Translations under genes and position numbers: made by a program | Notes under the pieces: generated by a model | The model's input: the letters and a program-made list of their open reading frames with translations, nothing else | Told to the model about the DNA's origin: nothing | The model's database searches: none | NCBI RefSeq assembly: GCF_003634455.1 | Contig: NZ_RBLC01000003.1 | Span: forward strand, 248,001 to 312,000 | DNA: 64,000 nt | From: Flavobacterium endophyticum | GTDB taxonomy: Bacteria > Bacteroidota > Bacteroidia > Flavobacteriales > Flavobacteriaceae | Direction: 5' to 3' | In this document: in pieces, positions 53,409 to 62,151 of the stretch | Layout: every line of letters starts with the position of its first letter | Position numbering within the stretch: the stretch's first letter is position 1

Positions 53409-53939
53409 ATGTACGAAAAAACGTTTCCGAATAAAAGATTCAAGCATACGCTGGATTTTTTAAACAAGCATATTACTACTTCAGAAACAATCCTCGATTT
53501 AGGAGTGGAAAATCCATTCTCAAAAATCATGAAAGAGGAAGGTTTTAAAGTCCTAAACACGACAGGTGAAGATCTGGACAATGACCAGGCTGCGCTTCAG
53601 GGAGAGCACTATACTGTAACAACAGCATTTGAAATATTCGAGCATCTGTTGAATCCTTATACCGTATTGCAAAATATAAAATCCGACAAGCTATTTATTT
53701 CTATACCGTTGCGTCTTTGGTTTTCACCGGCCTATCGCAGCAAAACTGATATGTGGGACCGCCATTATCACGAATTTGAGGATTGGCAGCTCGACTGGCT
53801 GTTGGAAAAAACAGGCTGGAAAATAATCGACAGGCAAAAATGGACAAATCCAGTCAAGAAATTTGGAATCAGACCCTTATTGCGAAGATTCACGAACAGA
53901 TATTATATTGTTTATGCTGAGAAAATTCATAATTCATAA
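53409..53939 (+). CDS. Class I SAM-dependent methyltransferase
   Basis: A 176-residue protein. Motif I is atypical (ETILDLGVENPFSKIM in place of DxGxGxG), with motif II-like VLNTTGEDLD and a later TAFEIFEHLLNPYTVLQNI that is typical of methyltransferase type 11 proteins. The C-terminus is basic. It is followed after 13 bp by a glycosyltransferase gene, so both may act on the same lipid or glycan. AT-rich direct repeats (ATTCATA, 53928-53952) span its stop codon. Confidence 0.75.
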   Translation: MYEKTFPNKRFKHTLDFLNKHITTSETILDLGVENPFSKIMKEEGFKVLNTTGEDLDNDQAALQGEHYTVTTAFEIFEHLLNPYTVLQNIKSDKLFISIPLRLWFSPAYRSKTDMWDRHYHEFEDWQLDWLLEKTGWKIIDRQKWTNPVKKFGIRPLLRRFTNRYYIVYAEKIHNS

Positions 53940-53952
53940 TTCATAATTCATT

Positions 53953-54801
53953 ATGAACTATTATATCGTCATTCCAGCGCATAACGAAGAAGCTTTTATC
54001 GCTTTAACTTTGCAGTCTTTAGCAGATCAAACGCTCCTGCCTACAAAACTCGTGGTGGTTGATGATAATTCGACAGACAAGACATCAAAAATAGTTCAAG
54101 AATTTGCTGCAAAATATCCTTTTATACATCTGGTAAAAAGAACTTCTGAAGCCATCCATCTTCCTGGAAGCAAGGTCATCCAGGCTTTTCACAAAGGATA
54201 TGAAACGTTGGACGAAAATTATGATGTAATCGTAAAACTGGATGCCGACTTGATTCTGCCAGCAAATTATTTCGAAACGATTATCACTATTTTCAAATCG
54301 GACTCAAAAATCGGCATGGCCGGAGGATTTGCGTATATCGAAAAAAACGGTGATTGGATACTTGAAAACCTTACCGACAAAGATCATATACGTGGCGCTT
54401 TTAAAGCATATCGAAAAGAATGCTTTCTACAGATCGGAACTTTAAAGCCTGCTATGGGCTGGGACACTGTAGACGAACTGCTTTGCAAATTCTACGGCTG
54501 GAAAGTAGTAACCGACGCCTCCTTAAAAGTAAAACATCTCAAACCGACTGGAGCTAACTACAACAAAATTGCCCGTTATAAACAAGGCGAAGCATTCTAT
54601 AGTTTAGGCTATGGGTTTCTGATTACGGCAATTGCTTCGGCTAAATTAGCAATGCTTAAGAAAAAACCTTTCTTATTTTTTGACTACATCAAAGGTTTTC
54701 TAAAGGCAAAAACGGCAAAAAAACCTCTTTTGGTAACAGAAGAACAAGCCCGATTTATTAGAAGCTACCGCCTGAAAAAAATGAAGGAAAAGTTAATTTA
54801 A
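53953..54801 (+). CDS. Family 2 glycosyltransferase
   Basis: A 282-residue GT-A fold enzyme, probably cytoplasmic or peripheral. It starts with YYIVIPAHNEEAFIALTLQSL, then VVVDDNSTDKTSKI, and has the DxD-type metal motif in VIVKLDADLILP; the acceptor region shows RGAFKAYRKECF and GWDTVDELL. The C-terminal part has a basic, amphipathic tail. Linked to the methyltransferase upstream. Donor and acceptor unknown. Confidence 0.9.
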   Translation: MNYYIVIPAHNEEAFIALTLQSLADQTLLPTKLVVVDDNSTDKTSKIVQEFAAKYPFIHLVKRTSEAIHLPGSKVIQAFHKGYETLDENYDVIVKLDADLILPANYFETIITIFKSDSKIGMAGGFAYIEKNGDWILENLTDKDHIRGAFKAYRKECFLQIGTLKPAMGWDTVDELLCKFYGWKVVTDASLKVKHLKPTGANYNKIARYKQGEAFYSLGYGFLITAIASAKLAMLKKKPFLFFDYIKGFLKAKTAKKPLLVTEEQARFIRSYRLKKMKEKLI

Positions 54802-54937
54802 TGGTACGTTACCATTTTCATGACTATCTTTAGTCCAATCGCTTTTATCTATTTAGCAGTTTCTCAAAAAAACTCATAATCCATAACCAGCAACTCATAA
54901 CAAATTTCGTATTTTAGCCATAATTTAGAAACGTATA

Positions 54938-55684
54938 ATGATAATTCGATACTTAACCCAAATAGGCCGCTATTTTATCATGTTGAAGGAAATCTTCAAT
55001 AAACCGACAAAATGGTCCTATATGAAGCAGCTCATCTTAAAAGAAATAGACGATTTGATTATCGGATCTTTAGGAATCGTTGCTTTTATTTCTTTCTTTA
55101 TTGGTGGTGTTGTTGCGATACAAACTGCTTTAAACTTGACCAATCCTCTGATTCCAAAAACCTTGATCGCTTTTGCAACAAGGCAGTCTGTAATATTAGA
55201 ATTTGCGCCTACTTTTATTTCGATCATCATGGCCGGAAAAGTAGGATCTTTCATTACTTCCAGCATTGGGACAATGAGAGTTACAGAACAAATTGATGCT
55301 TTAGAAGTTATGGGAGTAAATTCGCTAAACTACTTAGTTTTCCCAAAAATAGCTGCTTTGATGCTTTACCCGTTCGTAATTGCATTAAGTATGTTCTTAG
55401 GAATTTTAGGCGGTTATATGGCTTCTGTTTATGGCGACCTGACCTCTAGCGATGAGTTTATTACCGGATTACAAACCGATTTTATTCCGTTTCACATTGT
55501 GTACGCGTTTATAAAAACAATGGTCTATGCCTTTATCTTGGCAACCATTCCTTCTTTTCATGGTTATTACATGAAAGGCGGTGCTTTAGAAGTAGGTAAA
55601 GCGAGTACGGTTTCATTTGTTTGGACGAGTGTCGTGGTTATTCTCATGAACTTTATATTAACACAATTACTTTTAAGCTCATGA
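54938..55684 (+). CDS. mlaE: MlaE-type ABC transporter permease
   Basis: A 248-residue inner-membrane permease of the Mla lipid-transport system, which moves phospholipids between the membranes. It has five to six hydrophobic helices and the MlaE landmarks FISFFIGGVVAIQTA, ILEFAPTFISIIMAGKVGS and GTMRVTEQIDALEVMGVNSL. It overlaps the ATPase gene by 4 bp. The substrate-binding MCE protein (MlaD) does not follow directly; the next feature is a terminator. Confidence 0.95.
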   Translation: MIIRYLTQIGRYFIMLKEIFNKPTKWSYMKQLILKEIDDLIIGSLGIVAFISFFIGGVVAIQTALNLTNPLIPKTLIAFATRQSVILEFAPTFISIIMAGKVGSFITSSIGTMRVTEQIDALEVMGVNSLNYLVFPKIAALMLYPFVIALSMFLGILGGYMASVYGDLTSSDEFITGLQTDFIPFHIVYAFIKTMVYAFILATIPSFHGYYMKGGALEVGKASTVSFVWTSVVVILMNFILTQLLLSS

Positions 55685-56469
55685 TCGAAGTAAAAGACAT
55701 AAAAAAATCGTTTGGCGATTCACAAATCTTAAAAGGGATTTCTACTACTTTTGAGGCTGGAAAAACCAATCTTATTATCGGGCGAAGCGGCTCTGGAAAA
55801 ACCGTTTTGCTTAAGACATTGCTTGGAATTCACACTCCAGATGAAGGATCTATATCTTTCAACGGAAAAATTTATTCGGAATTGACTCCAGATGAAAAAC
55901 GAGAATTAAGAACAGAAATCGGAATGGTTTTCCAAGGAAGCGCTCTTTTTGATTCCATGACAGTGGAAGAAAATGTGGGCTTTCCGCTAAAAATGTTTTC
56001 CAACAAGAAAAAGAGCGAAATCCGCGATCGCGTCAATCAAGTACTAGAAAGAGTTAATCTTGTGGATGCCAATAAAAAATTTCCTTCTGAAATTTCTGGA
56101 GGTATGCAGAAGCGTGTTGCCATTGCAAGAGCTATTGTAAACAATCCGAAATATCTTTTTTGTGATGAGCCAAACTCGGGGTTAGACCCAGAAACCTCTA
56201 TCCTTATTGATGTCCTGATCCAAGAAATTACTAAAGAATACAATATGACTACGGTCATAAATACGCACGACATGAACTCCGTCTTGCAAATTGGCGAAAA
56301 AATCGTTTTCTTAAAAAACGGACTGAAAGAATGGGAAGGAAACAACGAAGAAATTTTAGAGACTAAGAACAAATCTATCGTTGAGTTTGTCTACTCATCA
56401 GACCTATTCAAAAAAGTCAGGGAAAGCCTTTTGGCTGATGCTGATGAAGAAGAAAACAACAATAAATAA
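55681..56469 (+). CDS. mlaF: MlaF-type ABC transporter ATPase
   Basis: A 262-residue ATPase. The start is the ATG at 55681 (MIEVKDIKKSFGDSQ), overlapping the permease stop codon; the longer frame is an artefact. Walker A is GRSGSGKT, the signature SEISGGMQKRVAIARAI and Walker B YLFCDEPNSGLDP, with the switch His in INTHDMNSV. Together with the permease it powers lipid transport. Ended by a bidirectional terminator. Confidence 0.96.
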   Translation: MIEVKDIKKSFGDSQILKGISTTFEAGKTNLIIGRSGSGKTVLLKTLLGIHTPDEGSISFNGKIYSELTPDEKRELRTEIGMVFQGSALFDSMTVEENVGFPLKMFSNKKKSEIRDRVNQVLERVNLVDANKKFPSEISGGMQKRVAIARAIVNNPKYLFCDEPNSGLDPETSILIDVLIQEITKEYNMTTVINTHDMNSVLQIGEKIVFLKNGLKEWEGNNEEILETKNKSIVEFVYSSDLFKKVRESLLADADEEENNNK

Positions 56470-56471
56470 AA

Positions 56472-56499
56472 AAAGCCTGCAGAAGCAGGCTTTTTTTAT
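56472..56499. terminator. Bidirectional terminator between mlaF and the GDP-mannose pyrophosphorylase gene
   Basis: AAAGCCTGC (56472-56480) and GCAGGCTTT (56485-56493) with an AGAA loop, A-run before and T-run after, so it serves both convergent genes; the tail overlaps the stop codon of the minus-strand gene. Confidence 0.9.
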
Positions 56500-57554
56500 T
56501 TATTTATAATCGCTGTAATTCGTTTTATCTCTTGTTCCTTATCCTTTGGATAAATCAGTAATACGTCTTCTCTATCTACGATTATATAATCATTCAGTCC
56601 ATCAATAACAATCAATTTCTTTGCATCGGTTCGGATGATATTGTTTGAGGCATTTTCTAGAAAAACTGTAGCGTTAATCACAGCGTTCAACTGATTATCT
56701 TTAGGAAGTTTCTCATACAATGAACCCCATGTACCCAAATCATTCCAATCAAAAGTAGCCGGAAGCACAAATACATTTGATGCTTTTTCCATAACCGCAT
56801 AATCGATAGAAATATTTTCCGCATCGGCATAATTCTCTTCAATAAAGACTTTTTCCAAATCAGAATTATAGTTTTCAAAGCCTTTCATAAACAAGCTATA
56901 CAGCTGTGGCTGAAAAATCTCAAAGGCTTGGATAATTGATTTTACGCTCCAAATAAATATGCCTGCATTCCACAGAAAATTTCCGCTTTTCAAAAACTCT
57001 TTGGCGGTTTCATAATCTGGTTTTTCTCTAAATTGGCTTACTTTTTTTATAGGATTTTCATCCGATTTATCATATTCAATATAGCCAAAACCTGTATTAG
57101 GAAAAGTCGGCTGTATACCTAGAGTCATTAAAGCATTATCTTTTTCGCAAAAGTCAAAAGCAACCTGAAGATCGTTTATGAATGCTCCTTCATCTTCAAT
57201 CCAATGATCGCTTGGCGCTACAACCATTACGGCATCCGGATTTATTTTTTTTATTTTTAAGGAAGCGTATAAAATACAAGGCGCCGTATTTCTCATTGCT
57301 GGCTCCAACAAAACCTGTTCTTGTTTGGCTTCAGGAAGTTGAGCCAAGACCAAATCATTGTATTTTTCGTTTGTCAGGATAAAAATATTTTCTGGCGGAA
57401 TCAGCTTAGATAATCTGCTAAATGTTTTTTGGATGAGAGTTTCCCCTGTCCCCAGCATATCGTGAAACTGCTTTGGAAATTCGCTAGTGCTCACTGGCCA
57501 AAATCGAGAGCCAACACCACCAGCCATTAGTATGGCAAAATAATTCTTATTCAT
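56496..57554 (-). CDS. Mannose-1-phosphate guanylyltransferase
   Basis: A 352-residue nucleotidyltransferase making GDP-mannose for glycans. It has the nucleotide-binding motif MAGGVGSRFWPVSTSEFPKQF, the NTKYN-type IFILTNEKYND, and the sugar-phosphate residues in FPNTGFGYIEYD and FLWNAGIFIWS. It is the short form, without the C-terminal mannose-6-phosphate isomerase domain of ManC/AlgA fusion enzymes. Neighbouring sugar-related genes on this side are limited, so the glycan it feeds is unknown. Confidence 0.94.
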   Translation of the reverse strand: MNKNYFAILMAGGVGSRFWPVSTSEFPKQFHDMLGTGETLIQKTFSRLSKLIPPENIFILTNEKYNDLVLAQLPEAKQEQVLLEPAMRNTAPCILYASLKIKKINPDAVMVVAPSDHWIEDEGAFINDLQVAFDFCEKDNALMTLGIQPTFPNTGFGYIEYDKSDENPIKKVSQFREKPDYETAKEFLKSGNFLWNAGIFIWSVKSIIQAFEIFQPQLYSLFMKGFENYNSDLEKVFIEENYADAENISIDYAVMEKASNVFVLPATFDWNDLGTWGSLYEKLPKDNQLNAVINATVFLENASNNIIRTDAKKLIVIDGLNDYIIVDREDVLLIYPKDKEQEIKRITAIINK

Positions 57555-57634
57555 ATTTGGATTATATTTTTACAATCTATGTAAATATTCTTAATTCTAA
57601 ACTTAAATCAAAATGGTTTAATTAACATTTAACA

Positions 57635-58234
57635 TCAGCTGGGCAAAAGTTCTACTTCTGCATTCGGATTAAATAAATAAATCCTTCCTGAACTTACTTC
57701 TAGGCATTCAAACCGTTTGATCCTTTGAGCACCTTTTTTAAATATCTTTCCGTTATGGATTCTAAACAAACTTCCATAAGGTATCTCAAATATATAATTC
57801 TTATCGTTTCCTTCGTCAAATTGTTTTAAGGCCAAAGACAAGGTCGCATCCGTGTCGCTGCTTGCCGCCGGATTCCTAAAATGCCTTGCCATCAGTGGCA
57901 ATATATGGCTTGGGAAAATTTCAGGGCGTATAAAAGGAACCATCAATTGCTGAAAGGTATATTTCCATTCATTGCCATGGGGCTTGATATTCCTGCCAAA
58001 CTTCTTAAAAGCGACCAGATGCGCTATTTCATGAATCAAAGTCATGAGAAATTTATATTTATTCAGGCTGGAATTTATAGTGATTTCATGTTTGCCACTG
58101 GCTCCTTTCCTATAATCGCCATGGCGTGTCATACGTTCATTGACAATTTTTAGATGGACTTCGTTGGCTTTAATTAACTCGAAACACGGCTCTACAGCGT
58201 GTTCAGGGAGATATTTTGACAAGACTTCACTCAT
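57635..58234 (-). CDS. SprT-like zinc-metalloprotease-fold protein
   Basis: A 199-residue protein starting at the ATG at 58234 (MSEVLSKYLPEHAVEPC); the longer frame continues across the divergent gene's promoter. It has the SprT-domain helix LMTLIHEIAHLVAFKKFG with the HExxH motif (HEIAH) and the third ligand candidate in PHGNEWKYTF. The C-terminal half is a basic beta-rich segment. Role of the family ranges from DNA-protein crosslink repair in eukaryotes (Spartan) to unknown in bacteria. The -7 box is 5 nt upstream. Confidence 0.85.
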   Translation of the reverse strand: MSEVLSKYLPEHAVEPCFELIKANEVHLKIVNERMTRHGDYRKGASGKHEITINSSLNKYKFLMTLIHEIAHLVAFKKFGRNIKPHGNEWKYTFQQLMVPFIRPEIFPSHILPLMARHFRNPAASSDTDATLSLALKQFDEGNDKNYIFEIPYGSLFRIHNGKIFKKGAQRIKRFECLEVSSGRIYLFNPNAEVELLPS

Positions 58235-58239
58235 TATTA

Positions 58240-58257
58240 CAAATTTATTTATTTTTG
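58240..58257. promoter_or_regulatory. Back-to-back divergent -7 boxes
   Basis: Minus-strand TAAATTTG (58240-58247) is 5 nt upstream of the SprT-like ATG, a leaderless arrangement. Plus-strand TATTTTTG (58250-58257) serves the methyltransferase gene: 24 nt before its ATG at 58282, or 6 nt before an in-frame ATG at 58264. The two boxes are 2 bp apart and so cannot be occupied at once. Confidence 0.45.
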
Positions 58258-58281
58258 GTAGAAATGCTATACATTTATGAT

Positions 58282-58956
58282 ATGATTGAAGAAATAAAAA
58301 TATATTATGATGAATTAGCATCGACTTATGATCAGAATAGGTTTGGGAATTCGTATGGAAATTATATCGATTCTCAAGAAAGAGCCTACTTGAAAAAGAA
58401 CTTGCCTCTTCTTGATTCCAGCAACATCTTGGATTTAGGTTGCGGAACAGGAAGATTTTTAGATTATGCAACCCATGGCGCTGACATTAGTCCAAGAATG
58501 ATTGAAGTTGCAAAAAGCAAATTTTCAGATAAAGAAATCAGATTGGGCAGTGTTTCTGAAATTCCATATCCCGATGCTTTTTTCGATGTCATATTTTCTT
58601 TTCATGTGCTTATGCATCTTGACAAGACAATCGTTAATGAATTTCTTCAAGAATCACATCAAAAATTAAAAAAAGAAGGCCGGTTGATTTTCGACTTTCC
58701 TTCTAAAAAGAGAAGAAGACTGTTCAAATACAAAAACGAAGGCTGGCATGGCGCTAATGATTTCTCAATTAAAGACATAGAAAACTTGATCGAATCAAAT
58801 TGGAAGATAAAGCACCGTCAGGGAATTCTTTTTTTTCCTATCCATCGGTTTCCTTCTTCTACCCGACCCTTATTGCAAAAGATCGATACTTTTTTTTGCA
58901 AGACCTTTCTCAAAGAGTATTCTTCTTACCTCATTATTGAATTAGAAAAAACATGA
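58282..58956 (+). CDS. Class I SAM-dependent methyltransferase
   Basis: A 224-residue protein with a good motif I, NILDLGCGTGRFLDYA, then GADISPRMIEVAKSKF (motif II), and YPDAFFDVIFSFHVLMHLD, typical of the type 11/25 group. The start chosen is the ATG at 58282; an in-frame ATG at 58264 would add six residues. Substrate unknown. It overlaps the VanW gene by 4 bp, so the two proteins are likely used together. Confidence 0.9.
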   Translation: MIEEIKIYYDELASTYDQNRFGNSYGNYIDSQERAYLKKNLPLLDSSNILDLGCGTGRFLDYATHGADISPRMIEVAKSKFSDKEIRLGSVSEIPYPDAFFDVIFSFHVLMHLDKTIVNEFLQESHQKLKKEGRLIFDFPSKKRRRLFKYKNEGWHGANDFSIKDIENLIESNWKIKHRQGILFFPIHRFPSSTRPLLQKIDTFFCKTFLKEYSSYLIIELEKT

Positions 58957-59669
58957 ATGCGAAAAGACTTATCCCGACGGTCGTAAAGCTAAAATTCAAA
59001 ATACTAAAAAGGTATATTACTGATCTAGAATTTATTTCTAAAAATCGTTTTGCAAAAAAAAGACCACTAGAAAATATTTCTGGCTTCTCAATCACAACCG
59101 AGCAGGAAATAAAAAAAGGAGCTTTTTTAGAAAACAAAATCCACAACTTGCAGGTGGCTTCAAAAGCCATTAATGAGATTTGCGTCCTCCCAAACGAATT
59201 ATTTTCTTTTTGGAAAATAGTTGGAAATCCTTCGGAAAGAAACGGATTTAAAAAAGGGCGGAATATCGTAAACCAAAAAATTTCCGAAGAAGTCGGCGGA
59301 GGACTCTGCCAGCTTTCGGGGATCATCTATCATACGGCATTGAAAGCCAATCTTAAGATATTGGAAAGGCACAATCATTCCGTCGATATCTATTCAGAAG
59401 AAGAACGGTTCACTCCTTTAGGTGCCGATGCTACTGTAGTTTATGGCTACAAAGATTTGAGAATTGTAAACAATAATCCTTTTCCGATACAATTCAAAAT
59501 CGAAATTAAAGGTTCTCATATTGTTTGCGCACTAAACAGTCCACAGGAAATAGAAGAGCATAAAATAACCTTCAATATTGTCGATAAGGGTAAAAAAATA
59601 GAAGTAATTACTTTTATAGACACCAAAAAGGTTGCTATTTCTTTTTACAACAAATTAAGGAGTCGATGA
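58953..59669 (+). CDS. VanW family protein
   Basis: A 238-residue protein with the VanW domain over most of its length: FSITTEQEIKKGAFLENKIHNL, LPNELFSFWKIVGNPSERNGF and EEVGGGLCQLSGIIYHTAL with the conserved GGGLCQ, then HSVDIYSEEERFTPLGADATV. No signal peptide is evident, unlike many Gram-positive members. VanW is named from glycopeptide-resistance clusters, but its function is unknown and no van genes are near. It overlaps the convergent SDR gene by 15 bp. Confidence 0.88.
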   Translation: MNAKRLIPTVVKLKFKILKRYITDLEFISKNRFAKKRPLENISGFSITTEQEIKKGAFLENKIHNLQVASKAINEICVLPNELFSFWKIVGNPSERNGFKKGRNIVNQKISEEVGGGLCQLSGIIYHTALKANLKILERHNHSVDIYSEEERFTPLGADATVVYGYKDLRIVNNNPFPIQFKIEIKGSHIVCALNSPQEIEEHKITFNIVDKGKKIEVITFIDTKKVAISFYNKLRSR

Positions 59670-60332
59670 AGAAACCTGCAAGACTTTGCCATTATAAAGC
59701 TTATTCCCTTTTAAGGTAAAATCATAAATATAATCTGCCATTTCTTTTGCTGAAAGCGGAGCTTGATATCCAGGGAAGGCTTCCGCAAGCATTTCTGTCT
59801 GTACTGAGCCTAATGCCAAGACATTAAAAGAAATTCCTCTTTCTTTATATTCTTCTGAAAGCAGTTCGGAAAGTGTTATTACTGCTCCCTTGCTGGAACT
59901 GTAGGCAGAAAGACCTGCAAACTTCATGCTCCCTTGTATTCCGCCCATGCTGCTGATGGTAACGACATGGCTTCCTTGTTTCAGATAAGGCAAAGAAATT
60001 CGTGTCAGCGAGGCAACTCCGAAAACATTTACCTTATAAATTTTCTCGAAATCTTGAGTAGAGGTTTCAGAAAATGGCTTCAGCAATAGCGCTCCTGCAT
60101 TATGTATTATCGCATCGACTTGCTTCCACGCAGAAGAAAGGAAATTTTCGATTTTTGCTAGATCTTCTTCAATTGATAAATCAACAGACAAGCATGTAAT
60201 GTTTTTATTTTCTAAAAGTGCCTGTGGCGTTTTTCGAGAAATTGCCAAAACTTGATGTCCTGCGTTTGCAAACAGCAAGGCTAATTCGTAACCGATTCCC
60301 CTGCTTGTTCCTGTTATGATGATGTTTTTCAT
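59655..60332 (-). CDS. Short-chain dehydrogenase/reductase
   Basis: A 225-residue classical SDR. The cofactor motif is TGTSRGIGYELALLF (TGxxxGxG), NNAG appears as IHNAGALLL, and the catalytic Tyr-Lys is in AGLSAYSSSKGAVITL, with Ser in TISSMGGIQG. Substrate unknown. Its 3' end overlaps the VanW gene convergently. Confidence 0.93.
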   Translation of the reverse strand: MKNIIITGTSRGIGYELALLFANAGHQVLAISRKTPQALLENKNITCLSVDLSIEEDLAKIENFLSSAWKQVDAIIHNAGALLLKPFSETSTQDFEKIYKVNVFGVASLTRISLPYLKQGSHVVTISSMGGIQGSMKFAGLSAYSSSKGAVITLSELLSEEYKERGISFNVLALGSVQTEMLAEAFPGYQAPLSAKEMADYIYDFTLKGNKLYNGKVLQVSSSTP

Positions 60333-60369
60333 TTCAATTAAACTCGCGATCCCTTTCGGACCGCATTCA

Positions 60370-61314
60370 TTATTTTTTTAGGGTAATTTCCTTTGTAGAA
60401 GTATTTGCCATTTTTTCGATTACCGGCAGCATGTCTTGGATAAAGGAAGTCATGTGGGCCGTATCCATTAGCTTGAACTCATCTTGTACTTGGTGATAAT
60501 AGTCGAAATTCTCAAAATCGAAAGTACAAACTGTCTGGGCTGGAATATTGAATTCTGTAAAAAACGGATAATTATCAGAAGCCATAAACAGCCTATAGGT
60601 GAGTTCTTGCTGTACAAACCCAATCAGATTTTTGCCTGAATATTCATTGAATTTTGAAGCCATGTTCGATTTTCCATAACCTGTAATATAGGCCGTGAAA
60701 TCACGCTTCATAGGAACTCCGATCATTTCAAAATTCAACATCGTATAAATATTAAAGTTTTTTTCTTTTAGCTTTTTAGCCAAATGCTTTGAACCTAGCA
60801 GTCCTTCTTCTTCGGCAGAAAAGAACACAAAAAGAATGCTTCTTTTATTCGATTTTGTCTTACCGAAATATTTCACGATTTCAGTTACCGCTGTAGTTCC
60901 AGAAGCATTATCATTTGCTCCGTTATTTATATTATCTCCGCTAATTGCCTTTTCCGCCAAACCGATATGATCATAATGGGCACTGACCACTACAAATTCT
61001 TTTTTAAGCTTTGGATCGTTTCCTTCCAAATAACCTACAATATTATAAGTGGTTTTAGGATAGTTGGAGAGTGTATCTTTATAAGTGGAGAAATACGGCT
61101 TGATGGAATTCTCTGAAAAAACTTTTTCAAGATATTGGGCTGCCTTATCAATTCCGGGTGAACCCGCAGCTCTCCCTTGCAGTTCGTCGGAAGCAAGAAA
61201 CTCTAATGTTTTAGCGACTGACTGCTGCTCTACTTTATAAGCAACAACTGGGGAATTTGATTTGCAGCTTACTAGGGCACACAAAAAAAACAGAGAAACT
61301 ATTTTTTTAATCAT
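60370..61314 (-). CDS. M28 family zinc aminopeptidase, lipoprotein
   Basis: A 314-residue exported peptidase. The start is the ATG at 61314, which opens a lipoprotein signal ending in CALVSC; the longer frame lacks one. Zinc ligands of the M28 fold are readable: His/Asp in VVVSAHYDHIGL, Asp in GANDNASGTTAV and Glu in FFSAEEEGLLGSKH, plus a Cys/His-rich C-terminal segment. The N-terminal segment FLASDELQGRAAGSPG is usual in the family. It follows the SDR gene upstream by 37 bp, so the two are probably one transcript. Confidence 0.92.
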   Translation of the reverse strand: MIKKIVSLFFLCALVSCKSNSPVVAYKVEQQSVAKTLEFLASDELQGRAAGSPGIDKAAQYLEKVFSENSIKPYFSTYKDTLSNYPKTTYNIVGYLEGNDPKLKKEFVVVSAHYDHIGLAEKAISGDNINNGANDNASGTTAVTEIVKYFGKTKSNKRSILFVFFSAEEEGLLGSKHLAKKLKEKNFNIYTMLNFEMIGVPMKRDFTAYITGYGKSNMASKFNEYSGKNLIGFVQQELTYRLFMASDNYPFFTEFNIPAQTVCTFDFENFDYYHQVQDEFKLMDTAHMTSFIQDMLPVIEKMANTSTKEITLKK

Positions 61315-61698
61315 CGGTCTATAATTGACGGGTTGGCTTTGGCTAAAGTAAAAAAAATAAGGCAATAATTGAGAATCTGTAAAGGATAAATAAGGAGGCA
61401 ATTACATCGCATTTTTCTAAAAATAGAGCACAAAGATGTCATTTCGCATTTTTTTATATCTGATATCAGCGATTCCACATTCTCAAAACGCCACTAAATT
61501 TGTTGAATTCCACACTTTTTCTGTTAGATTTCCACACAATTACACAAATTCCCCATTAGCAACAAAAAATAAAAACAAACAAAAACCATTGATTATCAGA
61601 TATTTAAACATAATCAGCATTACCTTTCACGTAATGGCACATTTATTTCTATTAACTAATCGAAAAAGAAAACAACACAATACCACAAAAAAATTGTT
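61315..61698. other. Non-coding region upstream of the small PepSY-like gene
   Basis: About 380 bp without a convincing gene; an 88-codon frame at 61436-61702 has no family features. A TAAATTTG -7-like box (61495-61502, plus strand) lies about 200 bp from the next ATG, with an uncertain role. Confidence 0.45.
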
Positions 61699-61992
61699 AT
61701 GAAAAAGATTTTAATATTAGCCGCATTAGTATTAGGTTTTGGAATAAACGCTACGGCATCAGAAAAAACGACAACTGAAATTTCCGTTATCCAGGAAAAA
61801 CAATATAAACCAATTGAACCATCTGCTATTCCAGCTGATGCGTTAAAAACCATCAGTTCAAAATATGGTGGATATACAATAAAGGAAGCTCACGTAGCTG
61901 ACGATGGAGAGTACAAATTGATTCTGTCAAAAGATGATAAGACTGTAACTGCATACTTCACGTCAAAAGGTGAGTTTATAAAAGAAGCATAG
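61699..61992 (+). CDS. Small exported PepSY-like protein
   Basis: A 97-residue protein with a signal peptide (MKKILILAALVLGFGINATA) and a single alpha/beta module PADALKTISSKYGGYTIKEA, then ADDGEYKLILSK and TVTAYFTSKGEF, which resembles the PepSY-like/BLIP-fold domain of Bacteroidota small periplasmic proteins. Function unknown; inhibitor or binding roles are guesses. Own terminator. Confidence 0.8.
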   Translation: MKKILILAALVLGFGINATASEKTTTEISVIQEKQYKPIEPSAIPADALKTISSKYGGYTIKEAHVADDGEYKLILSKDDKTVTAYFTSKGEFIKEA

Positions 61993-62039
61993 TTTAAGTT
62001 AAGTTTGTTGAAGGAAGAATTTATATTCTTCGCAATATT

Positions 62040-62070
62040 AAAGGAGATGTGGGGGCATCTCCTTTATTGT
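62040..62070 (+). terminator. Terminator of the PepSY-like gene
   Basis: AAAGGAGATG (62040-62049) and CATCTCCTTT (62056-62065), a 10-bp stem with a 6-nt loop and T-rich tail. Confidence 0.85.
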
Positions 62071-62116
62071 TTTTATATTATAACATATATTAACACTTAA
62101 AATTGGTTTAAAATTT

Positions 62117-62124
62117 TAAATTTG
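62117..62124 (+). promoter_or_regulatory. -7 promoter box of the NtrC-type regulator
   Basis: TAAATTTG, an exact match 27 nt before the ATG. No sigma-54 (-24/-12) element was seen. Confidence 0.5.
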
Positions 62125-62151
62125 TGAAAAACATTACTACACCCCTGTCTT

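Noticed and set aside
61436..61702. 88-codon frame before the PepSY-like gene
   Set aside because: Low-complexity, no family features, and it overlaps the start of the real gene.
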